Positions 34,652 through 46,965 of a stretch of DNA of 64,000 nucleotides are shown here, piece by piece. Below the pieces are notes generated by a model. The model did no database searches and was not told the DNA's origin. It saw only the letters and a list, made by a program, of their open reading frames with translations. Numbering within the stretch: the first letter of the stretch is position 1; each line of letters opens with the position of its first letter. The DNA is from Branchiostoma floridae. Its lineage: Eukaryota; Chordata; Leptocardii; Amphioxiformes; Branchiostomatidae. The DNA lies in the NCBI RefSeq assembly GCF_000003815.2, contig NC_049992.1, positions 4,584,434-4,648,433 of the forward strand, in the 5' to 3' direction. The translations under genes were made by a program, and so were the position numbers.

Positions 34652-36690
34652 GTTAAACTCGACATAAACCTTTATCGCAATAATAACAGTTATCTGCATG
34701 CTAAACATTGTTACAACCATCAAGATCTTTTGATCTATACAACAACAACAAACGAAAACAGCAGTCGCCCCTATAGCCTCACAGAAAAAGACACCTGAAG
34801 CAATGCCCGTATTTTCACTCCGAGAGAAAAATCCGAGAGAAGTAATACATTCGAAATTAAACATAAGGTTGGAGCATGTCTGGTGTACAGTTCAAATTTT
34901 TCTGACTAAACCTAAATAATCATGCAGTACTTCCAAGATGATTTGACTGAACAAAGAACCGGAATATTTGGCTATTTTGGGGTATTATTCAACCTGAAAA
35001 TACATTTGCCAGAATCAAGGACAGTCACAACAACTAGCCTATTTAGTAAGTAGCCTTAGTTAATGCTGACTCATAGCTTCCGACTACTAAACAGCCTTCT
35101 TATCTGCATTTACAAATAGCAATACTGAAATTTTCTTCTCATTACCTCTGACCTTCCGTAGAATGTTATTCACTCTCAAGCTTCCGTAGTATTCGTATTT
35201 CGTGTTTCCTTTATATTATTATGTATATAACGTGTTATGTGAAATTGTCTTGTACCGTTGTTATGTTATGTTACTTGCAGACCTATGCAATCAGCTGTAC
35301 TGCGTTTTGAAAATTAAATAAAAAAGTTTAAAAAAAATATGTAAACTACTGCAACTAATGTACAGTTACTGATCACTACCATTTTTAATGTGCTACCAGT
35401 TATTGTCCACTTTGGGTCAAGTCACACTGTCATGCCTTGATCATGTGAATATCACTGTATCTGTATCTATTTAGACTGTATAACTGCCCTTCGGTGTAAC
35501 ACACCAGCTTCGAAGGCACGCGGCAGGGCAGAAGCGGTTATATTACACTGAATGATCCGTCACACCTAACTTTTGCACATCTATCTGCAAGCATTTTTAA
35601 AACTATCCAGAGAAGATGTCTACTGTGCTTGGCAATAAAAAATTCCCCTCTACAATAGTTCTGCATGAGAAAGTACGAATTTTGAACTAACCAGCATAAT
35701 GCAGGTGGTATTTCGAGCCCTGTCTGGTATCTGAAGGTAAAGGGGCCACTGTGGCTCTTGGAAGATCACAGGAAAAGGGACACACTACAGCAGGGTTGTA
35801 GGCAGCCTGAAATCATGTTCTGTGACACCCCCTTGATATTTTGAATCCTATCAAGCACCCAATCTAGACCTCTGAAATGCTATCTTCTGCATTTTGAGAT
35901 GTAAATTTTGCTGGTAGACTTAAAGCTGTTCAATGGCATCTGTTTTGGTAGAAAATTACACAAAGGAGACAGTTTTATTATATTTTACATATTGATTTTT
36001 GTCTGTCACAGAGGATACAATAGGCTAATTTTTGGAAAATTCTGGGGATGGAAGGACGGGTGCTGGCTATAACCTTGTACTACAGTATCAAGCAAGCTGT
36101 GTGGTAAACAGTCAGTCTGTAACTTTACTTTATTTTGTCTGGGGGTTATTTTGGACCATCTATGCACAGTCACTTTTTTCCTGGCCTAATTTGTAAATTA
36201 AGTAGGTAGAACACTAGAAGCATGCAATAAGAATCAAGAGTTATAACTGGTATTATAACCCTGGCACAATTCTTATTATATATATATAATAAAGAGAATG
36301 TTTGCATAGATGATGATGATGTTTGGTTTATTGGAAATGAAGTTATCTGGCGGCCATTAGAGCTGAATTGCATATCATCTTATAGAAATCACAATTCAAT
36401 CATTAAAATTACAAGTTAGATACAAATCATTTGAATCTAAATAACAGTGTAAAATGTGGAGGAAACAAGTAAACTATACAGTTTCAAAATTGTACCATCA
36501 AAGATGAAACTAAGCATTTAACAGGCGGACATAACAATGGAAATCATGCATTTTTTTAAAGACTAACTTATAAAAGAAGATATTTTTTCCCTTGGGTTAT
36601 ACATTTGGCTATGTCCTAACATTTGTAAGATAGTTAAGGTTTTTAATTAATTGGAGGATAACTGGTAGCGCTATCTTGAGTTATATAATG
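34652..36690. other. 5' UTR intron of copy 2, no further feature
   Basis: This stretch lies between the inferred acceptor at 34342 and the inferred donor at 36702 of the copy 2 transcript. I see AT-rich unique-looking sequence without a coding frame or a clear repeat. It includes a (TA)n patch near 36276. Confidence 0.5.
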
Positions 36691-36701
36691 ACCACCCTTA
36701 C

Positions 36702-37150
36702 CTTTTAAGCAAATTGTGGAGCTTGACAGCAGACTCTGTTGTGACGGATTCTTTGGATGGGGAAATGGCACTGCAACGTGTGCCACCGTCAGTAGAAATA
36801 CCTACAAACCTTTGAGAGACAATGGGTACTCCCTCAAGGATAGAATCACACACAATAAAACATTACTTTGCTCACAATCTGAGAAACAACATCTTCAGTC
36901 CGCTCTGAGTTAGCGAACTGCACGATTCTAGAATTCATCGATGTGGTGCGCCCCCCGTACGGAGACTAATTCTGAAGTACATCAATAAATATCTTTAAGA
37001 CGTGAGTGTGCTCACTGGTCATAAGACATCATACAAAGGCTTATGTCAGACTAATCCTACGGTGAAAGAGAGGCTTCACAGCAACGAGCCGATTGAAAAT
37101 TTGATTCATCTCTGAGAAACATGATTGTGTGGGATTTATTTCAATATGCA
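36702..37150 (-). promoter_or_regulatory. Conserved upstream block and non-coding exon 1 of copy 2
   Basis: On the minus strand this aligns with 170-575 (copy 1) and 46533-46965 (copy 3), including CAGAATTAGTCTCC, a TGTGATTCTATCCTTGAGGG stretch and GGTATTTCTAC. It ends at the donor TTAAAAG|GTAAGG (last exon base 36702). No long shared reading frame is apparent, so I call it untranslated. A promoter inside or immediately upstream is inferred from conservation. Confidence 0.6.
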
Positions 37151-37576
37151 TGCCTTTTGCACTTTAAGTTTTATGCATTGATAAAAGTAGCCACGTGTAT
37201 ACTAAGGGATAGGTGACGTGAGGTGAGGACAGGTGTATACTGAAACAATTTTCCACAGGACTTAAAAACAAGTTATTGCACGTGTAATTTTTGCAGAATA
37301 AACGTTACTAAAATAAATTTAAGAATTGTTCCACCATTTTGAAAACACTATGAAGGCTCTTCTCCCCTTCTTTAAAAATTTGTGAAATTGCATGATTCAT
37401 TCATTCTTTCAGGTTTGCAGGTGTTGAATTTTAATAGGTTTATATAATCCTGATATACGTAACACATGTAACGTTATATACTGTGCGCCAACAGACGGGA
37501 GGGTGGGTACGGAAGTGCACAAGCCTCTTTCACCTTGAAAAGTCACATGCAGGCCAGGCAAATGGCGAGTAACTGT

Positions 37577-37608
37577 CTGTAACACACACACACACACACA
37601 CACACATG

Positions 37609-37640
<32 letters not shown>

Positions 37641-37800
37641 CACACACACGCACGCACACACACACACATGCACACACACACACACGCACGCACGCACACA
37701 AACACACACACACACATGCACACGCAGGCATGCACGCACACACACACGCACACGCACACACACACACGCACACACACATGCACACACAAACACACACACA
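37577..37800. repeat. (CA)n-rich microsatellite with CGCA/TGCA interruptions
   Basis: About 220 bp of CA dinucleotides on the + strand with scattered CG and TG steps. It opens all frames into low-complexity Cys/Val or His/Thr strings, which are not genes. Confidence 0.98.
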
Positions 37801-39834
37801 AGATGGAAACCTCTGTTTGGAAAGTGTTGGACTGTATGACAATGTCCAACTGGTGCTCCGTAAAATAAGTTAATGTTGTACTGGCTATGCTCATCTCCGC
37901 AGCATTTATCAAAATAATGGACCTTTTTTTTCCATAAGAAACACTCCAGTTTTATTAAGTAACACAATCTTTGTAACATTGCTCAGAGACTGCTTAAATG
38001 TGAACGAAACTTCTGAGAAACACATTGGAATGACAGACTCAGTCTATAATTAGCGATTGAGGGAAACCTTTTGGATGATTAATGCATCCTCCAAAGCAAA
38101 CATTAGGAACTCTGACTTGGGAAAAAGGGAAGATACATACAGGAGATATCTCCTTATCTGCTGGATGTGTTTCTTCAGTGTTTCCCCTGAGTTCCGACTA
38201 TTGAACTGAGCTTTGGAAGGTTACCATAACCGTAAGATCACTCCAAATCTTGTAAGATAGGAACTTAGAGACACATGACTTTTGTACACCTAGTGTTTAG
38301 CCTTGATAATAAAGGACAGAGTCAGATGTTGGCTGTGCACTGATATCTTCTTCAGATAGTTCCATTTGCCACAAAAGTTTCATTATTCTGCACAATTCCA
38401 CAGCTTACAAAGTTGAGCCTTTCCAACTATTAACATCAAAGAAAGTTAGAAAGCTGACATTTATAAACCACGTCACAAATCATGCCAGGCCGGTGATTTT
38501 ACAGTACGACCTTCAAGTTGGTCTTATTAAGTGTGAAGGGGCCTGAATAGTCAGGCCTTGATTCTCCAAGTCGACATGCACTACATAAATTTTTTTTCTA
38601 TTCCTTTTACAAGCATTTAGTAAACTAAAAAAGTGCATACTATGGCATATTTATTCCACTACAATGGCATGTGTAATAAACATGCTTCCTGTGAACTATA
38701 GGAACATGACAAGTATCAGCAGGGTTCTAGCCAGCATCCGTCCTTCCGTCCTAAGTTTAACGGAATTTTGATGCAAGTGACGAACAGAAATTTTGTCCAT
38801 TCTGTCATCTGTGACAGAAAAAATTGGCATGTTAAGAAAATCTGATATTGATTGTACCAAGCAGAGTCTACCATCAAAATTTGCTCTACAAAAAAGAAAG
38901 ATATTATAGCTTTTCAGAGGGACTACATTTCAAAATGTTCCTGGGGGAACATGCCTCTGGTCCACGTTGGACTACTGTGCCTTAAGCAGGATTTCCATTC
39001 AAAATTCTGGGGATGGAAAACAAATTCAGGCTGGCTAGAGCACTGGAACACTGAGCATTCGGTAACTGATTTACCCACTACATAATTTGAAATTCTGAGG
39101 CAACAAAAGCATTTGCGCTGTCACTGTTACAGTAGAGTGAGACCAAGGTTGGACAAGTCCACTAGCCCTANNNNNNNNNNNNNNNNNNNNNNNNNNNNNN
39201 NNNNNNNNNNNNNNNNNNNNNNNNNNNNNNNNNNNNNNNNNNNNNNNNNNNNNNNNNNNNNNNNNNNNNNGACATCAAGCAACGGTCAACATGTTACTAT
39301 AATTATAGAAAAAAGCAGAGGCAATGATATTCTTCCATTGCTGGAAGTGAAAATGCATTAAAAAAGTGACATTTGAATTTTGGGCGAGTGAAAAATTGGT
39401 TCGGGCAAGTAAATTTTTCATGTGCTTGCCCAATAGGACAATTTGTGAATTTTAGAAATTTTAGTGGCCTTTGGTATCATCCATGGCCATAGACTGCCTG
39501 TCCAATTTCCTTTGTTTATTAGCTTTCCTTCTCCCTTTCCTTTATTTTTCCTTCTCTTAATTTATTCTATATTTGTCATAAAAGCTGCACCATTTTACAA
39601 AGATTATAATTTCTTCTCTTCTTGCCTTTGAATTTTGTCTTTCTTCAATCTTTTAATTTGCATTCATTACTTTCTTTTGTATGGAATTCGTGACAGCAGT
39701 GTTTTACTAATGCAGATTAATCCACTACACTAAGTAATGCTTTACTTTACTTACAATAGATACTACAGATACTATAGATCACTATAGTATACAAAATTAA
39801 TAAAATACTTTGGAATACAGATCACAAGTTTTCA
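37801..39834. other. Intergenic stretch between receptor copies 2 and 3, with a diverged hAT-like copy
   Basis: No gene is visible. At about 38723-39045 a diverged relative of the CAGGGCTCTAGCCAGC element is recognisable (AGGGTTCTAGCCAGC at the left, GCTGGCTAGAGCACTG at the right), without a clear target duplication. A 100-N gap is at 39171-39270. Confidence 0.55.
39171..39270. other. Assembly gap, 100 N
   Basis: A run of exactly 100 N is a common placeholder for a gap of unknown size. Confidence 0.99.
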
Positions 39835-39905
39835 AATGGACCAATGAAGTCACTATCATGTCCTCCCTTATTTTGGAGCCTTGCAAATGGATGCAAATAC
39901 AGTAA
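39835..39905 (-). pseudogene. Decayed copy of the last-exon tail of copy 3
   Basis: The minus strand reads codons for SICKAPK and TAA, as at the real exon (40280-40179). The same 3' flank follows it (an AATGAAGTCACTATCATGTCC-like stretch). The 5' part and acceptor are absent. It parallels the duplicated tails beside copy 2. Confidence 0.65.
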
Positions 39906-40178
39906 CATTGTTACTCTTTTTGTCTTTCTTTCTTTCTTTCTTCCTTTAATTTGCATTCCTTACTTCCAATTTTTTTTTATTACATGACTGCTTAGTCAAT
40001 GTTTTACTTAGTAATACACGTATATTAATCCACTAAGAATGCTTCTTTCCTTAACTTGGTTCTTCCATTACTATAGGCATACTTCACTTCCTGATAAATC
40101 GGAATTATTTTTGATATATTTTGGAGTACAGATCTGAAGTTTTCATATGTATCAACGAAGCCACTATCATGTCCTCCC

Positions 40179-43100
40179 TTATTTTGGAGCCTTGCAAATG
40201 GACGCAAATACAGCATGACATCGTTGGTCTGTCCAGTGTCCCTTTTGCCTGTGAGCTCCCCAGAGCCACTCCTTGCCATTCTGTTGAAAACAATACAAAT
40301 GTTTCCGAAAATGATTTCATTAGGTTGGTAGATCATAGGATATTGCAGTATTCTTAATATACACAACCAGTTATATCTCACTTGCTTACATTTTGATGCC
40401 AAGGCTAAATTCAAGGCTAAATTCTTCTTCCTCAGTCACATCTTCCAAACATAAGTAGACTTCACGGGGTGTGCAAGAGAAACCTCCAATCTTCCATGTA
40501 ATAATCTTTTTTTACACCAAAGTTAAAGACCTTCCCACACCATACGGTGTATAAGGCAGCACTCATCTCCATTTCCTTAACCCTTGGGCCACACAGCTGT
40601 GCCAATATCAGCAATCATACTACTGGTCACAATGTGTTTTCAAGTTTTATATTCTGTCCCAAGTGCCAAGTGTCAAGTGCTAAACAGACACAGTCAAGCA
40701 TATTGTATTTTGGCATGACTTGGTTGTACATGTATAACCAGACTGTCACCTACCCTCTGCTAAGTGAGTGCTCAATACAGGCATTATCATTGTACTGTGA
40801 CAGTCACTTTCTTTTCCCTTTCGATTACTTAAGCCAATTTTGCTACCTACAAGAATCATAGTACAACAATGTAAGTGACATGTATAACTAACTTGAAAAG
40901 CACCAACCTTGGTGGATATACCGGAGCACGAAGGGGGCACTATAGACATGTAGGCTTTCTTGTTGGGTTCACCTGGAGCCCAGTTGGTGTAGGTAACTCT
41001 GGATCCATCCGACCACTTCCACCCACCATCCCACCACCGATTCATTCCAAACCAGACAATTGGTTGTTCCCCGGACTGAGGTGCTGAATTGGACAAAAAA
41101 GTTGTTGTAACATCTTTTCATATTATCATACCTTCCATGACATTGCATGGCCTTTCATGTGTAATATTAATACAACAATTTAATGTTCATTTAGTGGACC
41201 AATAACTCTTTCTTTTTCTCTAAATTTTTCCTCACATTCCTCTGTTTTCATGATCAGCTTATGCTAGAGATAGAATAACTAAGAACTAGAGATAATTTAG
41301 TAACCTTAAAGCCCATCGACAACAATGAGCTGTTCATACCGTACCATTAGTGATCAAAGCACTGACGAAGTTCATCTCGGCCTGGCTGTGGATAGAAGCA
41401 AGATTTGCCCGCTGTTTTTTACAGTTTGCATCTGCTGTTTTCCAGTTGACTCTGTCTGTCATCAGCTTGTAGCAGTAATTGTTGCGATCCCTCCACCCAC
41501 TAGGACATGGCTTGACTGTAAAAATGTAAAAAGCAAATATTACAATTTACATTAATGTCGTACCTGGGCCGCGATAACGTTTGATGCACATATTCAGGAC
41601 CGTGTACCAAAAAAATGCATCACATTGGTTTTGAGGGTGTGTCACATGGGCTTTCAATTGAAAAAGTGAGCAGCTGTCGAAAATTTGAATACCCGATTTG
41701 GACGTTAGAATTGCAGCAGCTGTTACAATTTTTGTTCAGGGAACACCAAATTTTGTCCACTTCTGGCGCATTTTGCATTGAAACATGCATTTTCTCGGAT
41801 GAGTATTACATATTAAATGAAAAACAACACGGTGTATTCCGCATCACCCTCGGTACCAACACCCACTACACTCCTTGATGTCTGTTAGATACAGAATGAA
41901 ACTAAATATAGAAAGGCAACATTTTTGCAAACATGCAGAATGTTAACTTTTCCCCCAGCCTTGTGTCAAGCTACTTGCATACTATACTATACCTTATAAG
42001 TGAAAAAAGTAATCACCTTGCTGACAGTTCTGTCCGGTCCATCCAGGTGAGCAGGTACATGTGTAGCCAACATCTTTGTTCACACAACGTCCATGTTGGC
42101 ACGGGTTTCTGGTGCACTCATGGACATCTGTTTGAAATACAAATAATCAAACTGAAGTGTTGTACCTATCGAAAACAGTAAGCATTTTAGCACAGAATGG
42201 ACTAAATCACCATGACACATTTTGTCTAAATTTACAGAAAAAGAGCCCACAATTCTGGCAGCTCTTTCAGAATGATAGACTATGATCCATGACATGTTCC
42301 TGAGGAGAAAAGGTCTTTAAAAATAATGGAGATATATTGAGTACTGTTTCCCAATTGTAATTCTGTATGCTGAACCTTATGGCATCAACACTCTGTGAGC
42401 AGTTGGAATATACAATAAGAGCAAGGTTGTAAGAGTACAGTCTCCAATTACAAACTTTGAAAGATGTATACTTGCTCACCAACACTTTGCAGAGATGTGA
42501 CTGTCACAGTTGTGGGTGACTTCTCCATGCTGAGGCTGGTTGGGGCCAAAAGAGCAGTGCCCTTGGAGACTGATGCCAGGTGAGTTACCTTTGTCAATAA
42601 CGGTGAAGGCAAGGTGGAGGTAAGTACGATTGAGTCGTTTTCCTTGTAGATTGTCGTCCAGCAAGGAGTGCTTGACTTTCCAGGGTACGTCCACAATGTT
42701 GTGCCATCTTTATTCGGTGCATTTAGGGCGTTCTACAAGCACAATAATTATTATCATGATATTATAATAACGATACAACATATTACTACAACATGTCAAA
42801 TCATATGCCCTATCAATGCTCCAAAACACACCAAGTCCAACGATAGGCTTAAAACATAAACACGAACAGACCTTCAGTATTGGTGGCAGCATGACAACCA
42901 AAGGTAAATAATATTGGGTATTCTCATTATTATAGCCACCTTCGCAGACTTCCAGCGGAACTGGCTTTTATTTCATGGAAGGGGGAGGGGGCTGGTTGGC
43001 TAGCTTCAAAGATGGCTAGGCTCTTTAATGCCGGAAAAGGGAGTTTGCTGAGGAAGGGAGTTTGCCTAGAGAGAGGTAGATTGCTGTGGTAGGATTTTTG

Positions 43101-46100
43101 CCCGCATCAAGGCAATGCATCCAATGTCCTGCTGTCCATGGTCATTTTCCTGTTTAACTTGATTTTTCTGAAAAGGCTGGGAATCAAGACTTAAAACTTC
43201 TTGGCCTACCTTGTCTCCGGGAAAAAAAATCTTGGTTGCCAGGACTGCAGCGGTGATGACGGCAGCTGCCACCAGGAGTCCCCAGACTAGTGCTATCAGG
43301 CAGGNNNNNNNNNNNNNNNNNNNNNNNNNNNNNNNNNNNNNNNNNNNNNNNNNNNNNNNNNNNNNNNNNNNNNNNNNNNNNNNNNNNNNNNNNNNNNNNN
43401 NNNNGGACTTTCCATTCCTGAGCAATCACCGGCACTGTTCCACATCTCCGTGATGCAGTCTAGGACACAAAAAAAATGTGAGTCAGCACCAAGGACAGGT
43501 CTGTCCGCCTATGTGTAAATGTGAGTCAGCACCAAGGACAGGTCTGTCCGCCTATGTGTGAATATGAGTCAGCACCAAGGACAGGTCTGTCCGCCTATGT
43601 GTAAATGTGAGTCAGCACCAAGGACAGGTCTGTCTGTCTATGTGTGAATGTGAGTCAGCACCAAGGACAGGTCTGTCTGTCTGTGTGTAAATGTGAGTCA
43701 GCACCAAGGACAGGTCTGTCTGTCTGTGTGTAAATGGCAGTCAGTACCAAGGACAGGTCTGTCCGTCTATGTGTGAATGTGAGTCAGCACCAACGACAGG
43801 TCTGTCTGTCTGCGTGTAAATGTGAGTCAGCACCAACGACAGGTCTGTCTGTCTGTCTGTGTGTAAATGTGAGTCAGCACAAAGGACAGGTCTGTCTGCC
43901 TATGTGTAAATGTGAGTCAGCACCAACGACAGGTCTGTCTGTCTATGTGTAAATGTGAGTCAGCACCAAGGACAGGTCTGTCTGTCTGTGTGTGAATGTG
44001 AGTCAGCACCAAGGACAGGTCTGTCTGTCTGTGTGTAAATGTGAGTCAGCACCAAGGATAGGTCTGTCTGCCTCTGTGTGAATGTTAGTCAGCACCAAGG
44101 ACAGGTCTGTCTGACTATGTGTAAATGTGAGTCAGCACCAAGGACAGGTCTGTCTGTATGTGTGTAAATGTAGGTCAGCACCAAGGACAGGTCTGTCCAT
44201 CTATTAGTAAATGGCAGTCAGTACCTAGGACAGGTCTGTTTGCCGGTGTGTAAATGTGAGTCAGCACCAAGGACAGGTCTGTCTGACTATGTGTAAATGT
44301 GACTCAGCACCAAGGATAGGTCTGTCCGTCTATGTGTAAATGGCAGTCAGTACTAAGGACAGGTCTGCTTACCCATTTGTAAATGTGAGTCAGCACCAAG
44401 GACAGGTCTGTCTGCCTATGTGTGAATGTGAGTCAGCACCAAGGTCAGGTCGGTCCGCCTATGTGTGATTGTGAATCAGCACCAAGGACAGGTATGTTTG
44501 GCTATGTGTAAATGTGTGCTTACATTCTTGTTACATGTATTTTACGTATCATGTTTTTCATGTTTCATTATCATAAATATTCAAACACCTTTACAGCTCT
44601 ACAAGGCACTTACCTGCATGGACATAGTTATGAATGTATACAGTCTACATGAAGGTCCAAGAAAACATCAGAAATTCCTGCACAACTCCCCTTTTGCCTA
44701 AACCTACAAACTGCAAATTAAGCAGAATATTCACCCCCCAAAAATCCTTATAAAGCAATTTATGCACAGACAAGCTTAAACATCATTATGCACTTGTTTG
44801 CAGTTGTACATACTTTTATGCAGTTTTGATATTAAGACAAAACATGTGGACATACCTTTGACTTTGGAGTGAAACCCAGGAGCCTTATTCCCTTCCTCCT
44901 CTCCATTGGTATCCTTTGATGTGTAGTACTCATCGGAGTATGGGTTGTCATCCAAAGGCCATTCCACAGTGTGGTCTCCCATGTCCACCTTGGGAGAAAG
45001 CGTGGTGCTGTCACGCTGCAAGCCGCCCTCGCCGTGCGGTACATCAATGTCTTCATTCTTGCTGTTTCCTTGTTTAACAGACTCTCTCTTTGGTGGCCGC
45101 TCTGTGCGGCTTCCCTTCTTGCCTGGTGGGGGTTCTTTGTGCAAAGAGTTCATCTCAGAACTCGATGCAAAGGTACTGTAACGAGTTGAATGGTGAAGAG
45201 AGTTGGGCCCAGAACTCAATGGAAAGATACTGTCACCAGCCGGATCCACATCTTCATAATTGCTTTCCAAGTTCTCATTCTCACAAATTGAATATACCTT
45301 TTTCCTTTTCAGCCTGGTGGTCGTTTCTGGGGCATGAAAATCCTCATCTTTTTCTTTCTGAGACTGCTTCCCATTGCACACCTCCGTTTCTGTGGGACTG
45401 TTTGGAGGGGTTTTAGTTGGCATGCTATCTCTGTGAGCATCTTCCGATGTGTAGTATGTGTCAGAGTAAGACTCTTCCCCATCCTCTGGCCACATCACCA
45501 AGTGGTCGCCCATGTTAAGATGATGAAGGGAGGGCTCATTATTATCACCATCTTCTTGGCCAATGATTTCCTCTGCTTTATTTTCTTCCTTCTGCTTAGC
45601 TGCTTTGTCTCCTGTGCTAACTGTGCGAGAAGGAGGTAGATCGGGCGCAGCACGTTTCAGACCACAGCCCAGTACCACATCTACACCGCTGGACCCTAGG
45701 ACCATATCTTCGTACTTTCTTGGTGGCGGCAAGGGTGGAGGGGCCTTTCTATCATTTGCATCTTCGTTATCCTTTCCCTTTGGCCCAGAACTGGCCACAA
45801 AGATACTATCACCATGCAGGTCCACGTCTTCATATTTGTTTAGTGGTAATGGTTTTCTTGCCGGCAACGGAGGCGTGATCTTTCTATCATCTACAATTTT
45901 ATCATCTTTTTGTTTTCGCCCAGAACCCAATGCAAAGATACTATCACCATGCGGGTCCACGTCTTCATATTTGTTTGGTGGTAATGGTTTTCTTGCCGGT
46001 AACGGTGGCGGGACATTTCTCCCATCTACATTTTCGTCATCCTGTTGGTTTGGCTCTGTACCCGATGCAAAGATACTTTCACCACGAGGGTCGACGCATT

Positions 46101-46263
46101 CATAGTTTTTGGGCGGCAGCTTTTTTTCTGGCAGAGCTGGCTTCGTGGTCTTATCAACGTTATACTTTTCACTCAACTCTGATTCTGCTTCAGCTTGGCA
46201 AGGAGGTGTTTCCTTGGGTGCAGCAAGTCGGAGCACGGAGCCCAATGCTATCCACTTCTTCAT
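40179..46263 (-). CDS. Type II membrane receptor, single EGF and C-type lectin, copy 3 (interrupted by gap)
   Basis: Seven coding exons on the minus strand: 46263-44856, 43459-43210 (with 100 N at 43305-43404), 42732-42480, 42127-42017, 41515-41345, 41083-40908 and 40280-40179. The start is the MKKWIALGSV Met aligned with the other copies; the upstream ATG at 46347 precedes the likely acceptor at 46323-46324. The tail (469 codons) has PxxPxR motifs and YEDV/YECV/YEDM variants; one motif has lost its tyrosine (KNEDID). The membrane segment CLIALVWGLLVAAAV is readable after the gap. The two stalk exons of the other copies are one exon here. Only one EGF remains. The lectin domain has EPN, but WTD replaces WND. 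The gap length breaks the frame as written, so total protein length is unknown. Confidence 0.82.
40535..40790. repeat. Dispersed 'CCCTTGGGCC' repeat, copy in the lectin intron of copy 3
   Basis: CATACGGTGTATAAGGCAGC followed by TTAACCCTTGGGCCACACAG matches the units at 18175 and 50560. It sits in the last-but-one intron of copy 3. Confidence 0.55.
41530..41881. mobile_element. CpG-rich inverted-repeat element cutting into an EGF-exon remnant
   Basis: This is related to 21226-21545, from GTCGTACCTGGGCCGCGATA onward, and includes ACACGGTGTATTCCGCATCA near 41829. At its right edge the minus strand reads TAACAG|ACATCAAGGAGTGTAG, the acceptor and first codons of an EGF exon, after which EGF similarity stops. 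The element sits in the same EGF-lectin intron as in copy 2. Confidence 0.6.
43305..43404. other. Assembly gap, 100 N, inside the transmembrane exon of copy 3
   Basis: The gap removes the segment between the exon's start (reading [10 protein letters not shown]) and the membrane helix. The exon is 161 bp in copy 1 and 200 bp in copy 2, against 250 here. The 100-N length is therefore a placeholder. Confidence 0.97.
43478..44515. repeat. 43-bp minisatellite in the first coding intron of copy 3
   Basis: About 24 units of the same repeat as at 4281 and 31663, in the same orientation relative to the gene. Many units share a TGTCTGTGTGTAAATG variant and several a GGCAGTCAGTAC variant. The array has therefore diversified and homogenised locally. 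Confidence 0.95.
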
Positions 46264-46532
46264 GCCGTTTATCTTAGTGACGCTCCTTGCTGTCTTCTTT
46301 ATGATTTCTGCTTCCAATTCTTCTGAAAGATTATGTTTGCATAGCATTAAACAGGCAGAGAAAAATGTTGTATCTCATGCATCATGCATTGCTCATTTTA
46401 AAAGAGTTGAAGCTTTTTTCCCTTAGGTTATATATTGGGCTACGTCCGTACATTTTTAAGATAGATGAGGTTTTAAAAAATCGGAGAATAACTTGTAGCG
46501 TTACCTAGTAAGTTATTTATTGACCGCCCTAC

Positions 46533-46965
46533 CTTTCAATCAAATTGTGGAGCCTGAGGATCCTATGGATGGAAAAATGGTGTTGGAACGTGTGTCACTG
46601 TTGGTAGAAATACCTGCAAACCTTCTAGAGAGACAATGGGTACTCTCTCAAGGATAGAATCACACCAAAAAAACCTAAATACTCCGACCACATTGTGAGA
46701 AATATTTCCAGTCGGCTATGACTTAGCAAACTGCACGACTGTAAAATTCATTGTGGTGCAATCCCAGTATGCAGACTAATTCTGAAGGAATCAGTCTGGA
46801 AAATATTAAAAACAGTACTAGTGTACACACTAGTCATAAGGCATCATAGAAAGGCTCATGCCATACTAATCCCACTGTGAAACAGAGGATATACAAAGCA
46901 ACTGATAGAAAAGTTGATTCAGTTCTGAGAACCGTTGTTACAGATTATTTGCGTGGGATTTCTTT
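46533..46965 (-). promoter_or_regulatory. Conserved upstream block and non-coding exon 1 of copy 3
   Basis: Its minus strand matches the blocks at 170-575 and 36702-37150, with TTTCTCACAATGTGGTCGGA and GGTATTTCTACC. It ends at the donor TTGAAAG|GTAGGG (last exon base 46533). The inferred 5' UTR intron down to the acceptor at 46323 is only about 210 bp, against about 2.1-2.4 kb in the other copies. Confidence 0.6.

Noticed and set aside
37409..37979. Cys/Val-rich and His/Thr-rich frames
   Set aside because: They are translations of the (CA)n microsatellite at 37577-37800.
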